Source of the DNA: an uncultured bacterium
GTDB lineage: Bacteria; Bacillota; Clostridia; Christensenellales; UBA1242
Assembly (NCBI GenBank): GCA_949474265.1
Contig: CASXBC010000002.1
Coordinates: 1 to 48,925, forward strand
Direction: 5' to 3'
DNA: 48,925 nucleotides
Shown: positions 23,901 through 32,131 of the stretch, piece by piece
How the letters are laid out: the number at the start of each line of letters is the position of its first letter
Position numbering within the stretch: the stretch's first letter is position 1
Notes under the pieces: model-generated
Databases searched by the model: none
The model's input: the letters and a program-made list of their open reading frames with translations, nothing else
Told to the model about the DNA's origin: nothing
Position numbers and translations under genes: made by a program

Positions 23901-24050
23901 GCACTTAATGAACTTCGTGAGGGTTATATTTTGGATAAGCCATTTTTGGGAGAGTGTGACAGATGTCCTTATCTTTCTGTTTGTTTGCATAGAGAGGGTG
24001 ATGGCTATAGGATTATGCAGAGTGTTAGAGATGAAGATTTAAAAGGATAA
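20973..24050 (+). CDS. addB: ATP-dependent helicase-nuclease subunit AddB
   Basis: A 1025-residue AddB-type subunit of the AddAB complex, which resects double-strand breaks for recombination. Seen: the C-terminal RecB-like nuclease motif IIDYKTGK (about 852-859) and an iron-sulfur signature with one Cys in YFSCPFKHF (about 714) and three in CDRCPYLSVC (about 995-1004), which staples the nuclease domain. The N-terminus starts TSPTTYEAA where many AddB proteins have a GxxGSGKT Walker A loop. That loop is missing, so this subunit probably does not bind ATP there, as in RexB-like relatives. The gene looks leaderless. addA begins 4 nt after its stop. Confidence 0.9.
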   Translation: MKIRLVTSPTTYEAAINTIKQIDVTKKDEYNLLVVPDAFSMQAENLLFDVLNLKSVFNIEVVGISKLASYFLKSQNVQYERVGGLEEVFNVYKATKACERDFKYFGKCDVDFCNKILQVIKQFKGSKVSPEHIKSVPDTVLDRKIHDIKIIYEKYEELLGEKLDLSKMLEFAVENANYSEDFSHINLFFANFDSFSLEINDFICKLAKIVGSVCIGMSKAASSNNEYIFEDDIMKKTTALAKENSILVETVHYPTLLDERRKKISENLFGFKVEEGKADNYFLNVLANNKEQEVEFVAKYIKKATYLGANYSSFAVAVSDDSYFDKIENVFKRYNITYYSDKATSLSNTIICRFLLKMLEFAKLGLNKERLKFLVNSPLIEVEGREEILRDIEYFNVQTKEEFLERFPQFENLVLKIDQLSMCQTISQYLRVLKTVLELCQSGFLALLKKITEHVMFKEESQNSQAMILTLQLIEKLEVLGGDEKIEIQDFESLFTLALESVKVETIPSFIDAVYVAGASKSYFEDVHTLFVLGATANALPQTKNDTAIIDDSDIEKLRLQFILEPQIKVLNRRSRLKLFECLLHAKERLVVCLPMVEEGRLSTASDFVKDLKKLFGENVLHLESLEDIKTAGASQQEVLENLKFFIGAKENLSSAIALLKSKNKLPLHFEGAVDSIADNQIFKQTKQSLLSDATKDVLLRRNRLSASALETYFSCPFKHFVAYGLKLKQKENIEPKPRTFGVFEHAILEKFVKDNKTLGNLTLKDVDEYLDKNVLEIAKEVYDKKILKRKSFLSYLKNESRIILQNVVYEQKYSKYKPLLLEEKIVDAFDEGEKLVGFVDRVDTFENYFRIIDYKTGKTQAIKKDLFYGKKLQLFLYADAMQKKLAMLCGGLYYFDCRTKYSKTGKVNRLNGITLAEDKAVSATDKRLEDENFKSDIAGFAVKKSAQQGELSYKGGSAVCDLEKLFSYARNVSKKALNELREGYILDKPFLGECDRCPYLSVCLHREGDGYRIMQSVRDEDLKG

Positions 24051-24054
24051 AATA

Positions 24055-27000
24055 GTGATAATAGAAGAACAAGAGAAAGTTTATGAAAATGACAAAAAAA
24101 ACATGTTGGTTAGTGCCTCAGCAGGCAGTGGCAAGACTTATGTCGTCATAAATTACATCACTAAACTTATATGTGAGAAGAAAGTGCCTATCAAAGATTT
24201 TGTTATTTTGACTTTTACAAAGGCTGCGGCATCTGAGATGAAAGAGAGGCTTTCAAAAACTCTTAAGGCACTTGGAGATGACCCATTCATTGTCGAACAG
24301 TTGGATGCACTTTCTATATCAAACATTTCAACAATTCACGCTTTTTGTGAAAAATGCTTAAAAAAATATGCAAATTTGATAGATTTAAACAGCAATTTTG
24401 AAGTTGCTGACGAAAACCAAACCAAAAAAATTTTGCAAGAAGCTTTTGAAAATTCTGTTACAAGGTTTGAAAAAGAACAATCAGAAGAATTTTTCGAACT
24501 GATGAGATTTTATAAAAATGACAAAAATCAAATAAGAGAGATTCTTTTTGAGTTGGAAAACCTTGTCAGTGCAGTTGCAAATCGTGAAGAGTTTTTGCAA
24601 AGCAATATAAAAAATCCTGAAGTTTACTTTAAAAAAGCTCTTAAGTTTTTGTTTGATGATGTAAGACAATCACTTGAAGAATTGATGCTTGAAGTGCAAA
24701 AACTTCATGTGGATGAGTTTGAGATTTCTTTAAAAAAAGCACTTGCAGATATTGTTTCATCAAAAGACATTTTTGATTTGGCGAAGAGTGTGCAAAACTT
24801 TAAATTTCCTTTCTTGCCAAAGAGAAAAGAAGTGGGAGATGATATTGTTGACGCATTAAACAAAATCAAGAAAAACATAAACAAATTAATTTCAGGCATC
24901 ATAGAGCTTTCATTGGATGATGAAGAGAATGTTGTCAGTCAAAGCCGTGCTAGCCTTGAGAGTTTGCTATTGAAACTTTATTTAATTTTTTCTAAAGAGT
25001 CAGAAAGATTGAAAAAACTTCAAAATGTATTAAGCTTTTCTGACCTCGAAAAGTATATGGAAATATTGTCAGAGAAAGAAAACTTGTTTGATGACATAAA
25101 GTATGTCTTTATTGATGAATATCAGGATACAAACAAAATCCAAGAAAAGATAGTTAAAAACATTGCTCAAAATTGCAATTTTGTTGCTGTGGGAGATGTT
25201 AAACAAGGGATTTATGGCTTTAGACTTGCTAGTTGCGAAATCTTTTTAAAGGACATGGAAGATTTTGAAAAGGATGAAAATTCAACCTTAAATTGCCTTA
25301 AATCAAACTTTAGAAGCAGTCAGAAGGTGCTTGATTTTGTCAATGATATTTTTAAAGTTTGTATGACAAATGCTTCAGCAGGAATAGATTATGCTTCGAC
25401 TTCAATGCTTGATGGTGTGGGTGAATTTAAAGAAGAAAAAGCTCATGCTGTCAATATTGATGTTGTGTTGGAGGACAAAAATGAAGAAGAGCAACTTCCA
25501 AAGCTATATAGCGTTATGGAGGCTGAACCAAAATTTTTGAAGACAAATCAAAAACAACTTTATGCTGTTAAAAACAGGATATTGGAAGTCATGAGGTCAG
25601 AGATTTACGAAAATGGGCAATATCGCAAATGTAGATTTAGTGACATCGCAATTCTTTTGAGAAATCGAAGTGGTGGTCTTTTTGACGAACTTGAGGAGTT
25701 TTTGCTTGAAAACAACATTCCTGTTTTGTCAAACTCAAGAAACAAACTCTTTGACGAGGTTGAAATGCAAGTTTTGCTCAATTGGCTCAAACTTGCCTTA
25801 AATTTTGATGATGAAATTGCAATGCTTTCAGTTTTAAAATCTCCGTTTGGCTGTTTCTCGCTTGAAAATATTGTGGAGATAATGAAGAGCGAAGAGAGAC
25901 CTCTTTGTCAAGTTGTCAAAGAGGAAGGGGTATTTGAGTGTATTAATGCTCTGATGGAAGAGTTTAGATTTGATTGTCAGGTTTTGGGAATTAGGCTTGC
26001 TTTTTGCAATCTTTTTGACAAAACCAATTATAGAGCTTACTTAAATAGCTTCAAAAATCAGCAGTCTCTGAATAATTTTGTTGATACATTTTTAAATTCT
26101 ATTTCGCAAAGTGGTTTTGAATTTGATATTGCTGGGCTTATAAACTTTTTTGAAACAGTTGAAATAACTGTGGTTTCTCAGTTGTCTGCTGATGAAGATG
26201 CAGTTGTGTTGACAACCATTCACAACAGCAAGGGGCTTGAATTTCCTATTGTTTTTCTTTGTGGGTGCGACAAGAGTTTGAAAGCAGGTGCCAATTTGGG
26301 CTTGGTTGAAGTGAATGAAGAGTTTGGTTTTTCGGTCAAAAAGTATGACACTGAGAAAAATCAAGAAATGATTTCAGTTAGGATGAAAGCGACAAGGTTG
26401 AGTGAAAAAAGAAAAGACTTTGTTGAAGAACTTATGATTTTTTATGTTGCACTTACACGTGCCAAAAACAGATTATATTTGTTTGGGAAATTTAATGAAA
26501 ATATTTTGAAAAGATATTCTGTTTTTGATTGTGATAGCTATTTTGATTTGATTTTCTTTGCTTTGCCAAAATTAAAAACTGCTTTTCTTGAAGGGGACCA
26601 TTTTGTCTCTGAAAACATTGAAGCGAATCTGATAGAAAACATTGAGGAACTTTCGCTTGAAAAAAATGAGGCTTCTGAAAATTTTGGATATGATGAAAAT
26701 GTTGTAAGCGAGCTTAAGAAGTATTTGGATTTTGAATATAGATTTGATAATAATCATAATTTCAAGCTTAAAGAAAGTGTGACCAATTTAAATAAAAGAC
26801 AACTTGAAGATATTTCTCAGCATTATTCAAACGAAAACTTTTCTTTTGGAGGAAGCTCTGTTGAAGAAGGAAACGCTTATCACTTGGCACTCAAGGTTTT
26901 GAATTTTGATAAAATTGAAAATGCACTAGATTTGGAGTCGGAACTTAAAGCAAATGAAAATGCTTTAGGAAAAAATATGGAATTAATTGACAAAAATATT

Positions 27001-27348
27001 CTTTTAAAAAATATTTTATTGTTGAAAGAATTTTCAAAACAAGGACAAGTGTTTAAAGAAAAACAATTTATATTAAAAGAAAAATTATGCAATTTAATAG
27101 AAAAAACTGCATGCAGTGATAAAATTTTGGTGCAAGGAATAATTGATTTTTATGTTTTAAATGAAAATAAAATAATATTAATTGATTATAAATATTCACA
27201 AATTATTAATGAAGAGAAATTAATTAATAAATATAAAAATCAATTAAAATTATATAAAATTGCACTTGAAAATGCTTTTAATTTACCTGTTGAAAAGTCA
27301 TATTTATTGTCCTTAAAATATGGAAAATTAATTGAAATAAATATTTAA
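24055..27348 (+). CDS. addA: ATP-dependent helicase-nuclease subunit AddA
   Basis: A 1097-residue UvrD-type helicase with a C-terminal nuclease. Seen: a Q-motif region followed by Walker A ASAGSGKT (about 20-27), FTKAAASEM (motif Ia), FIDEYQDTN (Walker B, about 349-357), GDVKQGIYGFR (motif III), TTIHNSKGLEFPIVF (motif V region), YVALTRAKNRLYLFG (motif VI, about 797-811) and the nuclease core IDYKYSQ (about 1041). It starts at GTG 24055 with AAAAGGA upstream. The last 120 codons use TTA for most leucines, whereas the rest uses CTT and TTG: a sharp shift in codon use within one gene. A terminator follows. Confidence 0.94.
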   Translation: MIIEEQEKVYENDKKNMLVSASAGSGKTYVVINYITKLICEKKVPIKDFVILTFTKAAASEMKERLSKTLKALGDDPFIVEQLDALSISNISTIHAFCEKCLKKYANLIDLNSNFEVADENQTKKILQEAFENSVTRFEKEQSEEFFELMRFYKNDKNQIREILFELENLVSAVANREEFLQSNIKNPEVYFKKALKFLFDDVRQSLEELMLEVQKLHVDEFEISLKKALADIVSSKDIFDLAKSVQNFKFPFLPKRKEVGDDIVDALNKIKKNINKLISGIIELSLDDEENVVSQSRASLESLLLKLYLIFSKESERLKKLQNVLSFSDLEKYMEILSEKENLFDDIKYVFIDEYQDTNKIQEKIVKNIAQNCNFVAVGDVKQGIYGFRLASCEIFLKDMEDFEKDENSTLNCLKSNFRSSQKVLDFVNDIFKVCMTNASAGIDYASTSMLDGVGEFKEEKAHAVNIDVVLEDKNEEEQLPKLYSVMEAEPKFLKTNQKQLYAVKNRILEVMRSEIYENGQYRKCRFSDIAILLRNRSGGLFDELEEFLLENNIPVLSNSRNKLFDEVEMQVLLNWLKLALNFDDEIAMLSVLKSPFGCFSLENIVEIMKSEERPLCQVVKEEGVFECINALMEEFRFDCQVLGIRLAFCNLFDKTNYRAYLNSFKNQQSLNNFVDTFLNSISQSGFEFDIAGLINFFETVEITVVSQLSADEDAVVLTTIHNSKGLEFPIVFLCGCDKSLKAGANLGLVEVNEEFGFSVKKYDTEKNQEMISVRMKATRLSEKRKDFVEELMIFYVALTRAKNRLYLFGKFNENILKRYSVFDCDSYFDLIFFALPKLKTAFLEGDHFVSENIEANLIENIEELSLEKNEASENFGYDENVVSELKKYLDFEYRFDNNHNFKLKESVTNLNKRQLEDISQHYSNENFSFGGSSVEEGNAYHLALKVLNFDKIENALDLESELKANENALGKNMELIDKNILLKNILLLKEFSKQGQVFKEKQFILKEKLCNLIEKTACSDKILVQGIIDFYVLNENKIILIDYKYSQIINEEKLINKYKNQLKLYKIALENAFNLPVEKSYLLSLKYGKLIEINI

Positions 27349-27355
27349 AATAATT

Positions 27356-27396
27356 GTGGAGAAAGATTATTAAAATAGTTTTTCTCCTTTATTTTA
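27356..27396 (+). terminator. Terminator of addBA
   Basis: GGAGAAA (27358-27364) pairs with TTTCTCC (27381-27387) around a 16-nt AT loop, followed by TTTATTTT. Confidence 0.7.
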
Positions 27397-27485
27397 GGGC
27401 TAAAAAAATATTTTAAAAATTATTCAAAAATATTAGTAATTATTTTTTTACTTGTGATATACTACTAACGTACATAGGAGGTATT

Positions 27486-29915
27486 ATGTTTTCAACACTT
27501 GGTAGCATTGTAAATAGCATTGTTGATTTCTTTTCTAAAGTGTCAGGTCAAGTTGGACTTGATTTGATGTTTATTATTGGTTTGGCTGTGGAAGCATTGC
27601 TTGTTATTTTCTTTGTAGTCAAATCCGCAGTGTCTTATGAAGCGTCACTCAATCGCTGTTTGGATAAAATAAATTATTGGCTTTTTGAGAAGAAAAATGT
27701 CACAGAAGATAATATTCGTGATTTGAACCAGCTTTTCAAAAGTAAAGCCCCAAAGAGAGTTTGTTATTATTGGCAACAATATATACTTTTTAGAGAAGGT
27801 TCTCCTTCAGAATATTTGTCAGTAGAAAACTTGATTGAAAAGCCTCTTAAAACCAGCTCATATAATGCAAACATAAAAAACCTCACACTCTTCACAATTT
27901 TCTGGGCTGTGCTTTCATCAGTGTTTGTTGTAGCTCAAGCACTTGCAGTCAATGTGCTTACCACAACTGCAGTTGTGACAGCTTTGCTACTTGCACTTTT
28001 TGTTTGCCTTATTGGACTTGTGTTTATTGTTTTTCTTAGAGCAAGAAAAAATGCCATTCTCAATACCCTTTATCAAAATGTAGGTCTCTTTGGAAGATTT
28101 ATGGATAATGCTTGTGTTGATTTGCCTTCTTATATAGATTATCAAATTTTGTTTACTCCACAAGAAATTGAAAAGGGACAACCTGTTCTTCGTGAATTCT
28201 TGGATTATAAAGCAAGAAAAGAAAAAGAAGAATTTAACAAAGCCAAAGAAGAACATATTGAATATGTTTCGTATGACTTCTCTGAAACGGGAGTTGATGG
28301 CTCAATTGTTCTTGATAGAGCAATGAGAGAAAGTGAAAAATTCCTCAACAAGAGAGAAAAGATTTTGGTTCAAGTTTCTCAGCTTGAAGCAGAACTCGAA
28401 TCAAGAAGAAAAAACTTTGATAATGTTCAAAAAGATTCTCAAACAAAGATTCAAGCATCAAAGGAAAATATACTTAGACTTCGTCAGATGCAAGAAGAGA
28501 CTACAAACAGAATTGAAAGCAACTATTATCGTAAACAACAAACTCAAGAAGCTGCAAAGCAAGAACAACTTGAGCAAGAATTTGAACAACAAAGAGCAAA
28601 ATATCTCCTTGAAAAAGGTGAGTGCGAAGAAGAAATCAAAAAACTTAATGATGAGCTTGAACAATACCGTGTTGGTGTTGAAGAAGCTATGATTGGAGAA
28701 TATAAGACTTTCTTTGATAAATTCTGTCACAGTGCAGAGCTTGTCGTTGAGAAAGCTTTTGGAAATAAAATCCAAGCACTTAAAAATGAAAATGCAAAAG
28801 CACAAGAAACAATTACAGAACTTGAAATAAAACTAAAAAATATGCCAGAAGGTGGATATCAAGAGCAAACTACAGAAGTTGCAAGTGCACCAACTATCAA
28901 TTCAGACATTCCAGCTGAGGGAATGTATGATGACAAAGGCAACTATGTTTATCCAAATGGCACTTATTATGATGCTAATGGAAATTTCCATGATGAAAAA
29001 GGAAATATATATTCTCAAGATGGTCAGTTGATTTCTCAAGCACAAGCTGAGCCTGCAGTTGAAGAAAATCAAGCAGCGGCTAAGGATGAAAAACAAGTAG
29101 TTGATTTTGATTCCTTTGACACTTTTGATTTTATGACAGATGTTTCACAAAAGGATGACATCTATGGTATAGCAGAAAAAGTTGTAAACAATCTTGACGA
29201 AAACAATGAAATTGAAGTTGTAAATGCAAGACCAGAACAAGAGGCTCCAGCGACTGTTGAGCAGGAGGTTGAAGAAGAGCCAGAAGATGTTGAACCACAA
29301 AATTCCGATTTTGAGAACTATTCACTTGAAATAGAAGATAAAGATGAACATGAAGAGGTTGAGATTGCTCCAAAGAAAAAAGCTGGCAGACCAAGAAAAC
29401 TTGAAACAACTCCATTGCCTCCAAAAGCTCCTGGCAAACGTGGCAGACCAAGAAAGGAACCAAGTGAAAATCAAGTTCCTGCTGAGAAGAAGAGTGTTGG
29501 TAGACCAAAAAAATTGGTGATTAACCCTGTTGTTGCTTCAGCATCTGCTACAAAGAAAGCTGGCAGACCTAAGAAAATTGTTAAAGATGTCCCTATTGAT
29601 GAAGAAAAAAGGGGAAGAGGCAGACCAAGAAAGCAAATTGAGTCTATTGATGAAATCAATAAACAATTGACAGAGGAAGAGGCAAGACTTGCACGCATGA
29701 ATGGAGAACTCAATCAACAACTTGAAGCTGCAATGAGTGGAATGGGCTCAAACAGTGAAGCTCAGGCAAAGAGAGATTTGCTTGTGAGAGAGATTGACAA
29801 ACTTCAAGCAGAGGCACAAAGGGCAATTGCAACAAATGACTCCCCAGCAAATATTGAAGCAATAAACGCAAGACTTGAAGAATTGCTTAGTCAAATCAAA
29901 CAACTTAATTCATAA
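27486..29915 (+). CDS. Membrane protein with coiled coil and five AT-hook motifs
   Basis: An 809-residue protein of unknown function. Membrane helices lie at about 25-46, 131-154 and 158-184 with a roughly 85-residue loop between the first two, a spacing reminiscent of MotA/ExbB-type proteins. Residues about 275-460 are a long coiled coil (Glu, Gln, Lys rich). At about 478-518 is a run of YDDKGNY, YDANGN and HDEKGN turns. An acidic linker (to about 625) is followed by five AT-hook motifs: AGRPRK, RGRPRK, VGRPKK, AGRPKK and GRGRPRK (about 634-718), then a final short coiled coil. AT-hooks bind the minor groove of AT-rich DNA, so the tail may tether the nucleoid to the membrane. The ribosome site is AGGAGG. 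Confidence 0.75.
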   Translation: MFSTLGSIVNSIVDFFSKVSGQVGLDLMFIIGLAVEALLVIFFVVKSAVSYEASLNRCLDKINYWLFEKKNVTEDNIRDLNQLFKSKAPKRVCYYWQQYILFREGSPSEYLSVENLIEKPLKTSSYNANIKNLTLFTIFWAVLSSVFVVAQALAVNVLTTTAVVTALLLALFVCLIGLVFIVFLRARKNAILNTLYQNVGLFGRFMDNACVDLPSYIDYQILFTPQEIEKGQPVLREFLDYKARKEKEEFNKAKEEHIEYVSYDFSETGVDGSIVLDRAMRESEKFLNKREKILVQVSQLEAELESRRKNFDNVQKDSQTKIQASKENILRLRQMQEETTNRIESNYYRKQQTQEAAKQEQLEQEFEQQRAKYLLEKGECEEEIKKLNDELEQYRVGVEEAMIGEYKTFFDKFCHSAELVVEKAFGNKIQALKNENAKAQETITELEIKLKNMPEGGYQEQTTEVASAPTINSDIPAEGMYDDKGNYVYPNGTYYDANGNFHDEKGNIYSQDGQLISQAQAEPAVEENQAAAKDEKQVVDFDSFDTFDFMTDVSQKDDIYGIAEKVVNNLDENNEIEVVNARPEQEAPATVEQEVEEEPEDVEPQNSDFENYSLEIEDKDEHEEVEIAPKKKAGRPRKLETTPLPPKAPGKRGRPRKEPSENQVPAEKKSVGRPKKLVINPVVASASATKKAGRPKKIVKDVPIDEEKRGRGRPRKQIESIDEINKQLTEEEARLARMNGELNQQLEAAMSGMGSNSEAQAKRDLLVREIDKLQAEAQRAIATNDSPANIEAINARLEELLSQIKQLNS

Positions 29916-29921
29916 AAAAGC

Positions 29922-29950
29922 AAAAGACTGATTTCTATCAGTCTTTTTTA
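29922..29950 (+). terminator. Terminator of the AT-hook protein gene
   Basis: AAAAGACTGA (29922-29931) pairs with TCAGTCTTTT (from 29938) around a 6-nt loop and continues in T. Confidence 0.9.
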
Positions 29951-29981
29951 TTACACAAAAAGCTTGATTTAATTAGATTTT

Positions 29982-30024
29982 AGCTCAAATGCCTTGACTT
30001 TTTCGGGGGGGGGTATGTTATTAT
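29982..30024 (+). promoter_or_regulatory. Second promoter with a nine-G spacer tract
   Basis: AGCTCA (29982-29987), TTGACT (29994-29999), nine G (30005-30013) and TATTAT (30019-30024), giving a 19-bp spacer. It mirrors the promoter at 1535-1579: same AGCTCA 6-7 bp before TTGACT, same C-G9-TAT core. The downstream SDR gene has a separate ribosome site (AAAAGGGG). Confidence 0.68.
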
Positions 30025-30048
30025 ACACTTTGAAAAGGGGAACTAGAT

Positions 30049-30714
30049 ATGAAAAAAGAGTGTGTGGTAATTACCGGTGGAAATTGTGGATTGGGAGCAG
30101 AATTGGTAAAACTTTTCAAAGAAACCTATCAAGTAATTTCAATTTCTAGAACAAAGAGAAAAGAGCTAGCTGGTGTGAAATACTTTTATGGCAGTGTTGC
30201 TGATGAAAAATTTTTAAAAGATGTTTACAAACAGCTTTCAAAAAGTTATGATGTTAAGTATCTTGTAAACAATGCTGGAGTGGGGAAATTTGGTCCTCCT
30301 ACAGAAAACAATTTAAAGAAGATAGAGACGGTGCTTGAAGCTGTGCTTGTTGGAACGATTTTGAATACGACCTATGCCATACCACTCATGCAAGAGCAAG
30401 GTGGAAAGATTGTAAATGTCATGTCTACGGCGGCATTGAAAGGAAATCCAAATGAGACGCTTTACTGTGCAAGCAAGTGGGGTGCAAGAGGATTTACCGA
30501 AAGTTTGAAAGCCTATTTTAAGGGAACAAATATCAAAGTTATGGGTGTTTTTCCAGGAGGCATAAATACTCCATTTTGGAATAAGAATAGAGACTGTTGG
30601 TCAAAAGAAGTTACAGACAAATTTATGGATGCTGAAAAACTTGCAAAAACAATTTATGATGCAATCACTAGTGATGGCGTGGCGGTTTCTGACATAACTA
30701 TTGATAGAGTTTAA
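30049..30714 (+). CDS. Short-chain dehydrogenase/reductase, paralogue of the 3308 SDR
   Basis: A 221-residue SDR, NAD(P)-dependent. Seen: TGGNCGLG (about 9-16), YLVNNAGVGKFG (about 71-82), the catalytic Ser in VMSTAA (about 126) and YCASK (about 139-143), PGGINTPFW. It is about 20 residues shorter than the SDR at 3308 in the region after the first cofactor strand but otherwise collinear. The substrate is unknown. Its promoter contains a nine-G run, so transcription may vary with tract length; the 3308 copy has an ordinary promoter. The two paralogues may therefore be expressed as a constant and a switchable version. Confidence 0.86.
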   Translation: MKKECVVITGGNCGLGAELVKLFKETYQVISISRTKRKELAGVKYFYGSVADEKFLKDVYKQLSKSYDVKYLVNNAGVGKFGPPTENNLKKIETVLEAVLVGTILNTTYAIPLMQEQGGKIVNVMSTAALKGNPNETLYCASKWGARGFTESLKAYFKGTNIKVMGVFPGGINTPFWNKNRDCWSKEVTDKFMDAEKLAKTIYDAITSDGVAVSDITIDRV

Positions 30715-30727
30715 AACGAATTATGAA

Positions 30728-30758
30728 AAAGGACAATAATTTTTATTGTCCTTTAATT
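30728..30758. terminator. Bidirectional terminator between convergent genes
   Basis: AAAGGACAATAA (30728-30739) pairs with TTATTGTCCTTT (30743-30754). T runs flank it on both strands, serving the SDR (+) and the small membrane gene (-). Confidence 0.85.
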
Positions 30759-30764
30759 TTCATA

Positions 30765-31061
30765 TTATAAGAAGAGTGTGATTTCACCTGTGCAAAGTCC
30801 ATAAATAAGTGAGACTACGGCGACCAAAATCAATATTATGCTAGAAACCAAGCAAACATACATTGAGGTATATTTTTCATTTCTTTTGTGATAAGTGCTT
30901 AAATACATTAAAGCCAGACCCAAGAAATATGACATGTAGGTCATTGCAAGATAAGAGTTGAGATTTTTGATAATGCCCACAACATTTAAGATTGCAAACA
31001 CAATTGCAAAACTGCTGAAAAGTATGACCATAATCATGGTGTTGCGTGATTTCTTTTCCAT
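30765..31061 (-). CDS. Small three-helix membrane protein, unknown
   Basis: A 98-residue protein with a short basic N-terminus and three hydrophobic helices (about 8-29, 36-53 and 68-92) joined by short loops, one charged (YHKRNEKYTS). It has no recognisable family. The ATG at 31061 has AAGGAG upstream and a strong promoter at 31087-31115, so it is transcribed independently of the radical SAM gene upstream on the same strand. Confidence 0.68.
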   Translation of the reverse strand: MEKKSRNTMIMVILFSSFAIVFAILNVVGIIKNLNSYLAMTYMSYFLGLALMYLSTYHKRNEKYTSMYVCLVSSIILILVAVVSLIYGLCTGEITLFL

Positions 31062-31086
31062 AAAGACAATCTCCTTTACAATTAAT

Positions 31087-31115
31087 ATGATAAGATTTTT
31101 GAGGTATTATGTCAA
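31087..31115 (-). promoter_or_regulatory. Promoter of the small membrane protein gene
   Basis: On the minus strand a perfect TTGACA (31115-31110), a 17-bp spacer and TATCAT (31092-31087). Confidence 0.75.
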
Positions 31116-31132
31116 ATAAAATGGATGCTTTA

Positions 31133-31996
31133 TTAAAACTTTGGCACATAACACTCGCTGGCACTGTCAAAATCCTGAATATATCCATTTGAAATCTCAA
31201 GATTTTCAAGATGAGTGACAACTGCTTTGTATTCTATTGGGCGGAGTTTTCTGTTTAATTGGCTTTTTCCATTTGGTGTAAACTGACTCATTATGCTCAC
31301 CTTTCTTTTTGGAAAGTTGTCGTTGATGACGTTTAAAACTTGAATGGAGTTTTTTATGTGGTCTGGAAGCACAAGATGTCTTATGACAACACCTTGCTTC
31401 ATAAAATTTCCATCCATGACATCTGTTTTCAGTTTGCACATAAGTTTGAGTGCAGACAGTGCTTTTGAAAAATAGTCGTTACATTTTGAAAACTCTTTGC
31501 CAAGCTTGTCGTCACAATATTTTAAGTCTGCTAAAAAAACATCAACAAAATTGCTTATAAAAGCTATGTTCTCTTCTGTTTCGTAACTATTCGTATTCCA
31601 AACAACAGGAATTTTTTTGTTTATTTTTTCAAAAGCAAGAGCGAGCTCTTTTGAGAAATGAGTTGGGGTGACTAAATCTATACAGGAATGGTTGTTTTGA
31701 TTTTCTTCAATAAGTCTGCAAAAATCATCAATAGTGTAGGCTTGACCAACGCCACCTCTGGATATTTCATAGTTTTGGCAATAGTCGCATCTTAAATTGC
31801 AACCAGAAAAAAATATTGCAAGGGCACCCTTGTCTCCAGAGATGCAAGGCTCTTCCCATTTAAAATTCTTTATTACTTTTGCAATTTTGATGTTTTGAGT
31901 TTCTCCGCAAAACCCTTTGACATTCAAACGGTCTATTTTGCACTGTCTGGGGCAAATAGAACATAAATTTGTTGATAAATTTTCATTTTGCTTCAT
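31133..31996 (-). CDS. Radical SAM protein, PflA-like (COG1313-type)
   Basis: A 287-residue radical SAM enzyme. The [4Fe-4S] motif is GCNLRCDYCQNYEIS (Cys at about 66, 70 and 73). An N-terminal cysteine cluster (CSICPRQC and GFCGE) precedes it, as in PflA-related proteins of the COG1313 group. The rest follows the partial TIM barrel (WNTNSYETEENI, DVFLADLKY, VVIRHLVLPDHIKN). Such enzymes use S-adenosylmethionine to make a glycyl radical on a partner or act on unknown substrates. No partner glycyl-radical enzyme is in the window. No ribosome site precedes the ATG; TGA-TAATAT lies 6 nt upstream with a good -35, so the mRNA appears leaderless. Confidence 0.85.
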   Translation of the reverse strand: MKQNENLSTNLCSICPRQCKIDRLNVKGFCGETQNIKIAKVIKNFKWEEPCISGDKGALAIFFSGCNLRCDYCQNYEISRGGVGQAYTIDDFCRLIEENQNNHSCIDLVTPTHFSKELALAFEKINKKIPVVWNTNSYETEENIAFISNFVDVFLADLKYCDDKLGKEFSKCNDYFSKALSALKLMCKLKTDVMDGNFMKQGVVIRHLVLPDHIKNSIQVLNVINDNFPKRKVSIMSQFTPNGKSQLNRKLRPIEYKAVVTHLENLEISNGYIQDFDSASECYVPKF

Positions 31997-32002
31997 AAAT
32001 TT

Positions 32003-32030
32003 ATATTATCACAATCTACATTTTTTTCAA
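32003..32030 (-). promoter_or_regulatory. Leaderless promoter of the radical SAM gene
   Basis: On the minus strand TTGAAA (32030-32025), a 16-bp spacer ending in TGA, TAATAT (32008-32003), then six bases (AAATTT) and the ATG. Confidence 0.7.
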
Positions 32031-32070
32031 AGTGATTAAAGGAAGGCTTTTTGCATTTCCTTTTAAAGAC

Positions 32071-32099
32071 TAGACAAAAATTGTTGAATATGCTATAAT
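32071..32099 (+). promoter_or_regulatory. Promoter of the CNNM/CBS gene
   Basis: TAGACA (32071-32076), a 17-bp spacer and a perfect TATAAT (32094-32099) preceded by TGC (extended -10). Confidence 0.8.
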
Positions 32100-32131
32100 A
32101 CGCACATCTATAAAAATTAAGGAGAAAAAAA

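Noticed and set aside
28333-28692. Plus-strand second-frame ORF inside the AT-hook protein gene
   Set aside because: It is Lys/Asn-rich out-of-frame translation of the coiled-coil region, with no ribosome site.
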